Source: Myxosarcina sp. GI1 | GTDB lineage: Bacteria; Cyanobacteriota; Cyanobacteriia; Cyanobacteriales; Xenococcaceae | Direction: 5' to 3' | DNA length: 64,000 bases | NCBI RefSeq assembly: GCF_000756305.1 | Contig: NZ_JRFE01000010.1 | Coordinates: forward strand, 83,891 to 147,890 | Shown: positions 46,056 to 55,899 of the stretch, piece after piece | How positions within the stretch are numbered: the first letter of the stretch is position 1 | Layout of the letters: every line of letters starts with the position of its first letter | Position numbers and translations under genes: made by a program | Notes under the pieces: generated by a model | What the model saw: only the letters and a program-made list of their open reading frames with translations | What the model was told of the DNA's origin: nothing | Databases searched by the model: none

Positions 46056-47447
46056 ATGGCAACCAGACGCATTGCAGAAATACTCAAACACGGACAACCA
46101 GATGAAACCGCAACTATTAAAGGTTGGGTAAGAACCAAGCGAGAACTAAAAAACTTTGCCTTTAGCGAAATTAACGATGGTTCGTCTCTAGCAGGTTTGC
46201 AGGTAGTTCTCGATGCCGACTTGCCAAACTATGACACTATTCTCAAACAGTTAGCTACTGGTGCTGCGGTTGAAGTTACGGGAACGCTGGTAGAGTCGCC
46301 AGGAAAAGGACAAAAAATCGAGCTTAAAGCTAATTCCGTCACCGTCTATGGCGAAGCCGATCCTGAAACCTATCCTTTACAAAAAAAACGTCACTCGTTT
46401 GAGTTTTTACGTACTATTAGCCATTTGCGATCGCGTACCAATACTTTAGGTGCGGTGTTTCGTGTTAGAAATGCCTGTGCTAACGCCATCCATCAGTTTT
46501 TTCAAGAACGGCATTTTTTATGGATACATAGCCCAATTATTACCGCCAGTGACTGTGAGGGGGCGGGAGAACTATTTACCGTCACCAATTTAAATTTAAA
46601 AGACGTACCCAAGACCGAGTCGGGAGAAGTAGACTACACCCAGGACTTTTTTGGCAAGCCTGCCTATCTTACTGTTAGCGGACAGTTACAGGCTGAAGTA
46701 ATGGCGTTAGCGTTTCAAAATGTCTATACTTTTGGTCCTACGTTTCGCGCCGAAAATTCTAACACCTCCAGACATTTAGCAGAGTTTTGGATGGTAGAAC
46801 CAGAAATGGCTTTTTGTGACTTAGAAGGCGACCAAAACCTGGCAGAGGAGTTTCTCAAATATATTTTTAAATATGTCTTAGATAACTGTCCCGAAGATAT
46901 GGAGTTTTTTAACAAGTGGGTCGATAAAACTCTACTGGCTAAAGCCGAAAATATTATTAACAGCGAGTTCGAGCGCGTTACCTACACCGAAGCTGTTGCT
47001 TTATTAGAAAAAGCTAAGAAAAAGTTTGAATTTCCCGTTTCCTGGGGTATCGATCTCCAGTCAGAACACGAACGCTATTTAGCAGAAGAACTGTTTCACA
47101 AACCCGCAATTATTACCAACTATCCCAAAGAAATCAAAGCTTTTTATATGCGTTTGGACGATGATGAGAAAACTGTTGCTGCAATGGACGTTATCGCCCC
47201 TGGTATTGGCGAAATCATCGGCGGTTCCCAACGGGAAGAAAGACTGGATATTTTAGAAAAACGCATCGCGGAAGCTAATATTATTGCCGACGATCTCTGG
47301 TGGTATTTAGACTTGCGCCGCTACGGTAGCGTACCTCATGCTGGTTTTGGTTTGGGGTTTGAAAGACTAGTTCAGTTTATGACGGGCATGACCAATATTC
47401 GCGATGTTATTCCTTTTCCTAGAACTCCTCTCAATGCTGATTTTTAA
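46056..47447 (+). CDS. asnS: Asparaginyl-tRNA synthetase
   Basis: The 463-residue class IIb aminoacyl-tRNA synthetase charges tRNA-Asn. The N-terminal OB fold ([24 protein letters not shown]) binds the anticodon. The catalytic domain has motif 2 ([26 protein letters not shown]), [14 protein letters not shown] and motif 3 ([29 protein letters not shown]). The [14 protein letters not shown] segment and the loop [14 protein letters not shown] set it apart from aspartyl enzymes. The length is standard. The start is ATG after a long leader. Confidence 0.96.
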   Translation: MATRRIAEILKHGQPDETATIKGWVRTKRELKNFAFSEINDGSSLAGLQVVLDADLPNYDTILKQLATGAAVEVTGTLVESPGKGQKIELKANSVTVYGEADPETYPLQKKRHSFEFLRTISHLRSRTNTLGAVFRVRNACANAIHQFFQERHFLWIHSPIITASDCEGAGELFTVTNLNLKDVPKTESGEVDYTQDFFGKPAYLTVSGQLQAEVMALAFQNVYTFGPTFRAENSNTSRHLAEFWMVEPEMAFCDLEGDQNLAEEFLKYIFKYVLDNCPEDMEFFNKWVDKTLLAKAENIINSEFERVTYTEAVALLEKAKKKFEFPVSWGIDLQSEHERYLAEELFHKPAIITNYPKEIKAFYMRLDDDEKTVAAMDVIAPGIGEIIGGSQREERLDILEKRIAEANIIADDLWWYLDLRRYGSVPHAGFGLGFERLVQFMTGMTNIRDVIPFPRTPLNADF

Positions 47448-47453
47448 CAAAGA

Positions 47454-47525
47454 GGCACTAAGCACTAGTCACTAGGATTTAGACAAACTAGCTGCAAATC
47501 GCTATTCCCTGTTCCCCGTTCCCCA
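47454..47525. repeat. Two 7-bp tandem repeat stretches between asnS and ycf46
   Basis: GGCACTA, AGCACTA, GTCACTA (47454-47474) and TTCCCTG, TTCCCCG, TTCCCCA (47505-47525) are both short heptamer arrays of different sequence. The second ends 10 bases before the ycf46 start. Confidence 0.7.
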
Positions 47526-47534
47526 ACTTTAACC

Positions 47535-49052
47535 ATGAATTTTTACAAAGAGTTTGGTTTACTACTAAGAGCCTGTTATCCGCTAATTTATATTCCTACT
47601 ACGGAAGAAGAAAGATTAGAAAAAGCGATCGCCACAGTGGCACAAAAATTAGGCAACCGCAATGTTTATGTTTGGGATTTCGTAAGCGGTTATCAGGATA
47701 ATCCTAACTTTAAGGGTTTTGGCAAACGCAACCCCCTACAGGCATTAGAATTTATCACCGATAAAGTTCCAGAAAGGGCAGGCGGTATTTTTATTCTCAG
47801 AGATTTTCACCGCTTTCTAGAAGATATTTCGGTTTCTCGTCAGTTGAGAAACTTAGCGCGTAACCTAAAATCCCAACCCAAAAATATTGTTATCGTCGCG
47901 CCACAGATTGAAATCCCTGCCGAACTAACTGAAGTTTTAACCGTGGTCGATTTTCCTTTGCCTACAGCACCAGAAATTAGAACCGAAATTCAAAGATTGA
48001 TTGGGGCGACAGAGCAAAATCTCTCGGAACAACTCTTGGATGAACTGGTGCGATCGGCTCGGGGACTATCTTTAGAAAGAATTAGAAGAGTTTTAACTAT
48101 GGCGATCGCCACTCATGGTAGACTCGAACCCGAAGATGCCGAACTAATTTTAGAAGAAAAACGTCAGTCAATTCGCCAAACACAAATTCTCGATTTTTAT
48201 CCCGCTACCGAACAAATTTCCGACATTGGCGGTTTGGACAATCTCAAAGATTGGTTGCTCAGACGGGGTGGGGCATTTGGCGAACGTGCCAGAGCCTATG
48301 GGTTGCCCCATCCCAGAGGTTTATTACTGGTAGGAATCCAGGGTACGGGTAAATCTCTAACGGCTAAAGCGATCGCTCACCACTGGCATTTACCCTTACT
48401 GCGCTTGGATGTTGGGCGCTTGTTTGGTGGCTTGGTTGGCGAGTCGGAATCGCGTACCAGACAAACTGTAGAACTAGCAGAGGCACTCTCTCCCTGTATT
48501 TTATGGATTGATGAAATCGATAAAGGATTTGCGGGTATCGATGGGAAGGGCGATTCTGGTACTACCAGCCGCGTTTTTGGTACGTTTATTAACTGGTTGG
48601 CAGAAAAACAATCTCCCGTGTTTGTAGTTGCCACAGCCAACAATATTCGTGCTTTACCTCCCGAAATGCTGCGTAAAGGCAGATTTGACGAAGTATTTTT
48701 TGTCGGCTTACCAAGTCGCGAAGAAAGAGAGGCAATCTTTAAAGTTCATTTAGCCAGGTTGCGTCCCCACAATTTGGGAAGTTACGATATTCAGCGACTG
48801 GCATATGAAACTCCAGAATTTTCTGGTGCCGAAATCGAACAAACTATTATTGAAGCGATGCACATCGGCTTTAGTCAAAACCGTGACTTTGTTACCGATG
48901 ATATTCTTGAGGCAGCCAGTCAGATTATCCCGCTTGCCAAAACCGCTCAAGAGCAGATTCAGTTTTTGCAACAGTGGGTAGAGGCAGGAAAAGCGCGTCT
49001 GGCTTCAAAAAATACTAGCTTGAGCGATCGCATTCAAAGTCACTTAAATTAA
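47535..49052 (+). CDS. ycf46: AAA+ ATPase Ycf46
   Basis: The 505-residue protein is of the Ycf46 family, conserved in cyanobacteria and red-algal plastids. The N-terminal 220 residues form a helical domain (LYPLIYIPTTEEERLEKAI). One AAA+ domain follows: Walker A GIQGTGKSLTAKAIA, Walker B CILWIDEIDKGF, second region TANNIRALPPEMLRKGRFDEVFF, and a sensor-2 end (PEFSGAEIEQTIIEAM). Mutants in cyanobacteria have been linked to inorganic carbon and photosynthetic regulation, but the target is not certain. The next gene starts three bases after its stop. Confidence 0.92.
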   Translation: MNFYKEFGLLLRACYPLIYIPTTEEERLEKAIATVAQKLGNRNVYVWDFVSGYQDNPNFKGFGKRNPLQALEFITDKVPERAGGIFILRDFHRFLEDISVSRQLRNLARNLKSQPKNIVIVAPQIEIPAELTEVLTVVDFPLPTAPEIRTEIQRLIGATEQNLSEQLLDELVRSARGLSLERIRRVLTMAIATHGRLEPEDAELILEEKRQSIRQTQILDFYPATEQISDIGGLDNLKDWLLRRGGAFGERARAYGLPHPRGLLLVGIQGTGKSLTAKAIAHHWHLPLLRLDVGRLFGGLVGESESRTRQTVELAEALSPCILWIDEIDKGFAGIDGKGDSGTTSRVFGTFINWLAEKQSPVFVVATANNIRALPPEMLRKGRFDEVFFVGLPSREEREAIFKVHLARLRPHNLGSYDIQRLAYETPEFSGAEIEQTIIEAMHIGFSQNRDFVTDDILEAASQIIPLAKTAQEQIQFLQQWVEAGKARLASKNTSLSDRIQSHLN

Positions 49053-49055
49053 ACC

Positions 49056-49553
<498 letters not shown>

Positions 49554-49702
49554 TAATTTTTTCTATGCGATCGCTAATTTTCATCTATTATTTAAATTTC
49601 ATTTCCGAGAATTTACATAAAATAAACCTGAAACTTTAACTTAGGCTACATCATAAAAGAACCAAGTAAAAATCATAGTTTATTCTTTATTACCAAAACG
49701 CT

Positions 49703-50269
49703 ATGACTCAAGATCGTTCTTTTATTGTTCGACCCAAACTTATTGGACGGGTTTTGCTAGAAGCCGATTTAGTTTCCCCTCCTCAACTCGATGTGGCATT
49801 ACACGATCGCCTTGCCTATCCCGATTTTCGTTTGGGAGAAATTTTGGCTATGCGAGGTTGGCTCAAGTCCGAAACTGCTGACTTTTTTGCTGAAGACTGG
49901 TTGGAATTAACGAGAAAACAAATTAGAAAGCCTCTCGGTTACTATTTACAAAAGTCGGCACTCTTAGAAACCAAACACATAGAAACCATATTAAAAGAAC
50001 ACAAACATACGGGAGTTCGCTTTGGTACCGTTGCCGTTCTTCAAGGATTACTTAAATCTAAAACACTCGATTTCTTTTTAACCTATTTATTTCCTCAAGA
50101 AGTCAATGCCTCACCTTTGTTAAGCAAACACCAGCCCAACTACAACATAGAGCAGCAATCTACTAGAGAAAATTCAAATCTCAAAGGCTTTGAGAATATT
50201 TATGAGAACCAAGAAAATATTTCTCTAACAGAATCTTTTGAAGAAACGGAAATAATCTGGATTGATTGA
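49703..50269 (+). CDS. Protein with two GspE N-terminal-like helical modules
   Basis: The 188-residue protein contains two related blocks. One reads RPKLIGRVLLEADLVSPPQLDVALHDR..RLGEILAMRGWLK (residues 10-55), the other KPLGYYLQKSALLETKHIETILKEHKHTGVRFGTVAVLQGLLK (75-120). Each resembles the helical N-terminal domain of type II secretion/pilus ATPases (GspE/PilB) that can bind c-di-GMP in some relatives. The C-terminal third is polar and likely disordered. It lies just before the REC-PAS-kinase gene in the same direction. Confidence 0.6.
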   Translation: MTQDRSFIVRPKLIGRVLLEADLVSPPQLDVALHDRLAYPDFRLGEILAMRGWLKSETADFFAEDWLELTRKQIRKPLGYYLQKSALLETKHIETILKEHKHTGVRFGTVAVLQGLLKSKTLDFFLTYLFPQEVNASPLLSKHQPNYNIEQQSTRENSNLKGFENIYENQENISLTESFEETEIIWID

Positions 50270-50369
50270 CATTTTAGCTGCGATCGCTCTACGTTTGCTA
50301 AACTATCATTTAGTAGGAGATTAAAATCAGGGATATCGTAAATAGCATAAGCTTCATTCTCTATTAATA

Positions 50370-51890
50370 ATGTCTGAGCTACGAATACTGATAATTGATG
50401 ATAATCCCGACGACCGCTTATTAGTTCTACGAGAACTGAAGCGCATTTTTCCTGAGCTTAAATATTGGGAAATTAATGAAAATGCTAGCCTGGCTCTAGC
50501 ACTACAGGCAAATGACTTCAATTTTGTCGTCACCGATTATCAACTTTGCTGGACGACGGGAATAGATATTTTACACACTATCAAACAGCAACAACCAGAG
50601 TGTCCTGTAATTATGTTTACTGGAACTGGTAGCGAAGAAGTTGCGGTTCGAGCTATGAAAGCTGGACTTGATGATTACATAATCAAGACTTCTTTACACT
50701 ATGCTAAGTTAGCGGCCGCAGTCGGCTCTATTTGGAATAAAATAAACCAGCAACAAGCTCTATCAGAACTAAAGCAGCGATACGATCGCCTTTTCGAGCG
50801 CGCACCAGTAGGACTATATCGCCTCAATCCTCAAGGAGAAATTTTAGAAGCTAATTCAACCTTAGTCAAAATGTTTGGCTATAAAAGTCGAGAAGAATTA
50901 TTAAACTGCAATTTATCTAAGTTTTATTTAAATTACCAACAAGAACGAGATTGGCAAAAACAGTTAGAAGAAGATGTCGCAATTGAAAATTTTGAAGTCC
51001 AGGCTCGCTGTCAAAATGGCAAAACTATTTTATTGAGACATAATGCTATCGCTGTCAAAAATTTGACTGGTGAAATCATTTATTATGAAGGCGCGGTTGA
51101 AGACATAACCATTTACCACCAAGCAGAGCGCGAGCGGGCAGAATTATTACAGCGCGAACGCCAAGCTAGAGAAGAAGCCGAAATTGCTAACTCCCTAAAA
51201 AACAAACTTTTTGCTACTCTTTCTCGCGAGTTGCGAACTCCCTTAAATGCTGTATTGGGTTGGGTACAGCTATTAAGTAGTGGTCAGCTTGCTGGCGAGC
51301 AAACGCAAAAGGCAATAAAAATCATCGAACGTAATGCTAAAACTCAACATCAACTAATCGAGCGTTCGCTAGACGTGGCTAGAGTCATTCGCGGCGATTT
51401 AAAATTAATCTGGTTGCCAGTGCCACTCTCAGCAACAATATCTATGGCGATCGATAGCGTTAGACTGCTAGCTGAGGCAAAACAAATCGAATTACAGCCA
51501 GACTTAAAGCAAGATTCAGCAGAAATTGATGGCGATCCGCAACGCCTACAGCAAGTGTTCTGGAATTTGTTGACTAATGCAATTAAATTTAGCCCTCCTG
51601 GAAGCAAAGTTAGTATAACTCTCAAAAAACTTAGCGATCGCGTTCGGGTTAGCGTATCTGATTCTGGTAAGGGAATTTCACCTGACGATCTACCTTACAT
51701 TTTCGTTCGCTTTGGTAAAACTCAGTTCGAGTTTACAGAAACAGAATCGGAGTCAAGTTTGGGTTTTGGACTAGTAGTCGCACGTTACTTAGTAGAACTT
51801 CATGGCGGCATAATTGTAGCTCGCAGCGAAGGAATGGACAGAGGAGCGACTTTTATTGTTGAATTGCCACTTAGAGGATATGAGATCTAA
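50370..51890 (+). CDS. REC-PAS histidine kinase-like protein with H-box His changed to Arg
   Basis: The 506-residue protein has a receiver domain (ILIIDDNPDD, Asp in FVVTDYQLCW), a PAS domain (about 138-250, RAPVGLYRLNPQGEILEANST), a coiled coil and a histidine-kinase core. The ATPase half looks intact (NLLTNAIKF, DSGKGIS, LGFGLVVAR). The H-box reads [14 protein letters not shown], so residue 286 is Arg (CGC) where the family has the phosphoacceptor His (CAC). It should not autophosphorylate in the normal way. It may be a pseudokinase, a REC-controlled ATPase or scaffold, or a recent mutant. Confidence 0.85.
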   Translation: MSELRILIIDDNPDDRLLVLRELKRIFPELKYWEINENASLALALQANDFNFVVTDYQLCWTTGIDILHTIKQQQPECPVIMFTGTGSEEVAVRAMKAGLDDYIIKTSLHYAKLAAAVGSIWNKINQQQALSELKQRYDRLFERAPVGLYRLNPQGEILEANSTLVKMFGYKSREELLNCNLSKFYLNYQQERDWQKQLEEDVAIENFEVQARCQNGKTILLRHNAIAVKNLTGEIIYYEGAVEDITIYHQAERERAELLQRERQAREEAEIANSLKNKLFATLSRELRTPLNAVLGWVQLLSSGQLAGEQTQKAIKIIERNAKTQHQLIERSLDVARVIRGDLKLIWLPVPLSATISMAIDSVRLLAEAKQIELQPDLKQDSAEIDGDPQRLQQVFWNLLTNAIKFSPPGSKVSITLKKLSDRVRVSVSDSGKGISPDDLPYIFVRFGKTQFEFTETESESSLGFGLVVARYLVELHGGIIVARSEGMDRGATFIVELPLRGYEI

Positions 51891-51989
51891 TAAATAAATA
51901 AATGGGCATTGTATAGTTGCGGGCTAATAAGGCGAAAAGAAGACGGGGAGACTGAAAAGATTTTACTCTACAGGGCGCAGAACTGTGCC

Positions 51990-52046
51990 GCATCGCTTCT
52001 GCGGCGCGACTTGGCTTCTTTGAAGCCTGCTTCGATTAAGCGATGC
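51990..52046. repeat. Palindromic repeat cluster upstream of tRNA-Gln
   Basis: GCATCGCTT (51990-51998) pairs with AAGCGATGC (52038-52046). Inside is a perfect 15-base hairpin, GGCTTC-TTT-GAAGCC. It belongs to the same GC-rich palindromic style seen elsewhere in the window. The gap 51891-52122 holds no coding gene that I can support. Confidence 0.7.
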
Positions 52047-52122
52047 CAGGCAGAAGCTTGCTACCGTCCCCTAGTCAGCCTAAACCATTCTATGATAATG
52101 CAATGCCAATAGACTATGTTAA

Positions 52123-52194
52123 CTGGGGTGCTAGGATTCGAACCTAGGAATGGCGAGACCAAAACCCGCTGCCTTACCGCTTGGCGACACCCCA
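52123..52194 (-). tRNA. tRNA-Gln (anticodon TTG)
   Basis: The minus strand gives acceptor TGGGGTG/CACCCCA, anticodon stem GCGGG/CTCGC with loop TTTTGGT (anticodon TTG), and T-arm CCTAGGTTCGAATCCTAG. The discriminator is G and CCA is not encoded. Confidence 0.95.
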
Positions 52195-52263
52195 ATATCT
52201 GCCTTAAATATATTAACAATAATATAGGGAAAATTGTCAACTATAAAGTCCAAAAAAATCATT

Positions 52264-53169
52264 TTACAGACTGTCACGGATTTGAGCGATCGCACGTTGG
52301 GCTGCATCTCTAATAGAAGCTAGATTGGATTCTCGTTCGCCATATAAATGAGGATACATAATAGCTCTAGAACTGTTAATAACCGCTCCCAAACCATCGG
52401 AGTTAAAACAAGCCTGAATTCCAGCTTTACTTCCACCTTGAGCACCTATACCAGGAACGAGAAAAAAGCTATTGGGCAGTTGCGATCGCAAGCGACAGGC
52501 GGCATCGGGATGAGTCGCGCCTACGACAGCCCCAATACTGCTATAGCCGTTACTTCCCAGACTTTTTTCTGCTTCATCTCGTACTAAATCGCCAACAATT
52601 TCATATAAATAGCGATCGCCAATCGTACAATCTTGAACTACCGCTCCGCCAGGATTAGATGTTTTTACACAGACAAAAATTCCTTTCCCCCAGTTATTCG
52701 CTTCGGAGATAAATGGCTCCAGGCAATCGGTTCCCAAATAAGGCACGATAGTCAAAGCGTCTGCTTCTAAGGGTGGTGACGGCTGACTGGGAAGATAGCT
52801 TTTAGCGTAAGCTTCGGCTGTAGAAGCAATATCACCACGTTTGGCATCCAATATTATTAGTAATCCTCGCTCGCGTGCTGCCACGATAGTTTTTTCTAAT
52901 GCCCGAAATCCTTCAGCCCCAAAAAGCTCGTAATAAGCACACTGAGGTTTGACCGCAGGTACGAGATCGGCAACTGCCTCTAAAACCATTAAATTGTACT
53001 GATAAATTGCTTCGGCGCATTGAGCAGCGGTGCTGTAGCGATCGATTTGCTGTTGGGTAAGAAACCAAGGAGGCATTTTGCTTAGAGATGGATCTAAACC
53101 TACGATAAAAGGAGTATTTTTGGCTTTAATTTGCTCGATCAGGCGGTCTACAAACATTTTTTTTGACAT
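52264..53169 (-). CDS. pyrF: Orotidine 5'-phosphate decarboxylase
   Basis: The 301-residue enzyme makes UMP from OMP, the last step of pyrimidine synthesis. It is of the type 2 (longer) PyrF subfamily: FIVGLDPSLSKMP, VKPQCAYYELFG, the catalytic LIILDAKRGDIASTAEAYA and VPGIGAQGG phosphate loop. The length is normal for this group. It is alone, divergent from glmM. Confidence 0.94.
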   Translation of the reverse strand: MSKKMFVDRLIEQIKAKNTPFIVGLDPSLSKMPPWFLTQQQIDRYSTAAQCAEAIYQYNLMVLEAVADLVPAVKPQCAYYELFGAEGFRALEKTIVAARERGLLIILDAKRGDIASTAEAYAKSYLPSQPSPPLEADALTIVPYLGTDCLEPFISEANNWGKGIFVCVKTSNPGGAVVQDCTIGDRYLYEIVGDLVRDEAEKSLGSNGYSSIGAVVGATHPDAACRLRSQLPNSFFLVPGIGAQGGSKAGIQACFNSDGLGAVINSSRAIMYPHLYGERESNLASIRDAAQRAIAQIRDSL

Positions 53170-53357
53170 AACTAGATTGGACTTGCAGACAGGTAAACAA
53201 TATTTAATGCTAGACGAATTTCCGATCTATTCGTTATCCTTGGTCTATTCCTGCTGATAAACTATGGTACGTAGTTCGATTTTTAAATTTTTTTCGCTTA
53301 GGCGATATAAGGTATTGTTCGATTAAACTGATTTTTTTAAATGAGGAGTCTGTAGGT

Positions 53358-54770
53358 GTGAGTGATTCAATGCAGTTATTTGTCAGAGCGGACGTAGATA
53401 CTAATTTATTACCCAAAACACCTTTATTTGGTACTGATGGTATTCGGGGCAAAGCAGGGAAACTGCTCACTGCTCCTTTTGCTTTACATTTGGGTTACTG
53501 TGCGGGCAAAGTTTTACGAGAAACCACTGCCGATGATGCGCCCGTAATTATCGGGCAAGATTCTCGTAACTCCAGCGATACTCTAGCTATGGCGATCTCG
53601 GCGGGTTTGACTGCGGCAGGTTTGGATGTCTGGCACTTGGGTTTATGCCCCACTCCTGGCGTTGCTACTCTAACCAAAGATAGTGGGGCAGCAGGGGGAA
53701 TTATGATTTCTGCCAGTCACAATCCTCCAGAAGATAACGGCATTAAATTTTTTAGCAGCAAAGGCACCAAACTTGACGATCTACTAACTCAAAAAATCGA
53801 ACAGCAACTGAGAGCAACAGAGCCAGAAAATAGCGATCGCAGTTGGGGCAAACACTACTATCGCCCAAAATTATTGGAAAACTACAGTCAAATCCTCAGA
53901 CAATCTCTGCCTGCTGCCCTCGATCTGACGGGAATGCGAGTGGTTTTAGATTTGGCTTGGGGTGCGGCGGTAAATATCGCACCAGCTATGTTTAAACAGC
54001 TAGGAGCAGAAGTTATTAGCCTGCATCAATTACCCGATGGCGACTGTATCAACGTTGGCTGTGGCTCGACTCATCTCGATTTGCTTCAGCAGGCAGTAAC
54101 AGCATATCAGGCAGATTTGGGATTTGCCTTTGATGGAGATGCCGATCGCGTTATTGCGGTAGATGGTTGCGGTAGGGTCGTAGACGGCGATTATATTCTC
54201 TATCTTTGGGGCAATTGTCTCAAACAGCAGCAGCAGCTACCAGATAATTTAATTATTGCTACGGTAATGGCAAACTTAGGTTTTGAAAGAGCCTGGCTGG
54301 GTTCTGGTGGTAAACTACAAAGAACTTCTGTTGGCGATCGCCACGTACAAGCGGCTATGTGGCGTACGGGAGCTATGTTGGGAGGAGAACAATCGGGACA
54401 TATTCTCTGTCACCATCATGGCGTTACGGGAGACGGCATTCAAACCGCGCTGCATCTATCTGCATTGGTGCGCCAGTCTAAAGTTTCTCTAACAGAATTA
54501 GTTGACGGTAGTTTTCAAACCTATCCCCAAATTCTGCAAAATGTTAGAGTCGAAGATAGCGATCGCCGCAGTTGCTGGCAAGAATGCGAACCTTTGCAAC
54601 AGGCAATATCTCAAGCCGAAACTGCTATGGGAAAACAGGGCAGAGTTTTAGTTCGCGCCTCTGGAACCGAACCCGTAATTCGAGTTATGGTCGAAGCAAT
54701 TAATTTAGAGTTAACCAATTACTGGACGAATAACTTAGTTAGCGTAGTTCGACAACATTTAGCAGCGTAG
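53358..54770 (+). CDS. glmM: Phosphoglucosamine mutase
   Basis: The 470-residue enzyme interconverts glucosamine 6- and 1-phosphate on the way to UDP-GlcNAc and peptidoglycan. It has [11 protein letters not shown] at the N-terminus, the phosphoserine loop [15 protein letters not shown], the metal loop [14 protein letters not shown], the substrate loop GGEQSGH and the phosphate site [15 protein letters not shown]. The start codon is GTG at 53358. The initial [11 protein letters not shown] extension before the core is short and not conserved. Confidence 0.94.
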   Translation: MSDSMQLFVRADVDTNLLPKTPLFGTDGIRGKAGKLLTAPFALHLGYCAGKVLRETTADDAPVIIGQDSRNSSDTLAMAISAGLTAAGLDVWHLGLCPTPGVATLTKDSGAAGGIMISASHNPPEDNGIKFFSSKGTKLDDLLTQKIEQQLRATEPENSDRSWGKHYYRPKLLENYSQILRQSLPAALDLTGMRVVLDLAWGAAVNIAPAMFKQLGAEVISLHQLPDGDCINVGCGSTHLDLLQQAVTAYQADLGFAFDGDADRVIAVDGCGRVVDGDYILYLWGNCLKQQQQLPDNLIIATVMANLGFERAWLGSGGKLQRTSVGDRHVQAAMWRTGAMLGGEQSGHILCHHHGVTGDGIQTALHLSALVRQSKVSLTELVDGSFQTYPQILQNVRVEDSDRRSCWQECEPLQQAISQAETAMGKQGRVLVRASGTEPVIRVMVEAINLELTNYWTNNLVSVVRQHLAA

Positions 54771-54779
54771 TTTAAAAGA

Positions 54780-54828
54780 CATTTAGCATTTAGCATTGTT
54801 CATTGCTCACTGTTCATTGTTCAATGTT
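54780..54828. repeat. 7-bp tandem repeat array overlapping a coding end
   Basis: Seven heptamers run CATTTAG, CATTTAG, CATTGTT, CATTGCT, CACTGTT, CATTGTT, CAATGTT. The last unit supplies the stop codon of the minus-strand glycosyltransferase, so the array reaches into the gene. Confidence 0.85.
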
Positions 54829-55816
54829 TAATAACATCTCTAATTCTATAAATAGGTCTTTTTTGCGATTCGTGATAGGTTCGCATTAATAATTCCGTTA
54901 CCAAACCAAAAGAAAATAACTGTATCCCCGTAATTACTAATAAAACTGCCAGAATTAACAGGGGGCGATCGCCTATGTTTTGCTGAAAGACCAATTTAAC
55001 GATTGTTAAATACAAGCCCATTGCCACACCAGCCACTAAAGAAATCAAACCCCATAAGCCAAATACGTGCATCGGGCGAGTCAAGAACTTCTTCATAAAG
55101 AAGACCGTTAGCAAATCCATCACTACTCGGATGGTTCTACCCAGACCATACTTACTCCGTCCAAAGCGACGCGGATGGTGTCTGACGGGGATTTCAGTGA
55201 TTCTCGCTCCTTCAATATAGGCTAGTGCGGGTAAAAAGCGATGTAGTTCGCCATATAGGTTCATGTCTGCAAGCAATTCGCCACGATAGGCTTTGAGAGA
55301 ACAGCCGTAATCGTGAATTTTAACTCCCGTTACTTTACCGATCAGCCAGTTGGCAATTTTAGAAGGCAGCAGTCTAGTTAGAGCTTTATCATGTCTTTGC
55401 TGTCGCCAACCGCTTACTAAGTCGTATCCTTCGGCTAATTTGGCTAATAATAAGGGAATATCTGCGGGGTCGTTTTGTAAATCGCCATCGAGAGTAACAA
55501 TGGTTTTGCCTGCGGCGCACTCAAAACCAGCCGCCATCGCTGGAGTTTGACCATAGTTGCGTCGCAAAATTACTGCTTTAAGATCTCTACGCTGTCGGGC
55601 AAGATCGCTTAAAATCTGAGTCGAACCATCTCGCGAACCGTCATCGACACAGACAATTTCGTAATTGAGTTGAGTGGCGGCAGCAGCTTTGGCGATCGCT
55701 TCAATTAAGGTCGAGATGCTTTCTGCTTCATTGTATATCGGTACGACTATTGATAAATCTAGCTGCGTGGGAACGATGGCTTCTATACCAAGAGCATTTT
55801 TAATAGAGGACGACAT
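54821..55816 (-). CDS. Family 2 glycosyltransferase (ArnC/DPM1-like) with membrane tail
   Basis: The 331-residue protein has a cytoplasmic GT-A catalytic domain: LSIVVPIYNEAESI, EIVCVDDGSRDGS, IVTLDGDLQNDP (DxD-like metal site) and HDYGCSLKAYRGE. Two C-terminal membrane spans follow (about 240-262 and 280-305). It is of the group that transfers sugars to undecaprenyl or dolichyl phosphate for wall or lipid glycosylation. It is divergent from the PBP4 gene with a gap of 83 bases. Confidence 0.88.
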   Translation of the reverse strand: MSSSIKNALGIEAIVPTQLDLSIVVPIYNEAESISTLIEAIAKAAAATQLNYEIVCVDDGSRDGSTQILSDLARQRRDLKAVILRRNYGQTPAMAAGFECAAGKTIVTLDGDLQNDPADIPLLLAKLAEGYDLVSGWRQQRHDKALTRLLPSKIANWLIGKVTGVKIHDYGCSLKAYRGELLADMNLYGELHRFLPALAYIEGARITEIPVRHHPRRFGRSKYGLGRTIRVVMDLLTVFFMKKFLTRPMHVFGLWGLISLVAGVAMGLYLTIVKLVFQQNIGDRPLLILAVLLVITGIQLFSFGLVTELLMRTYHESQKRPIYRIRDVIKH

Positions 55817-55899
55817 CTTAATCGATCGAGGATTGGGTCATTTGGCTATTTCGCAGTTTATACTAAAAAAATTGAATTGAGATTAGAAAATAATAAATA

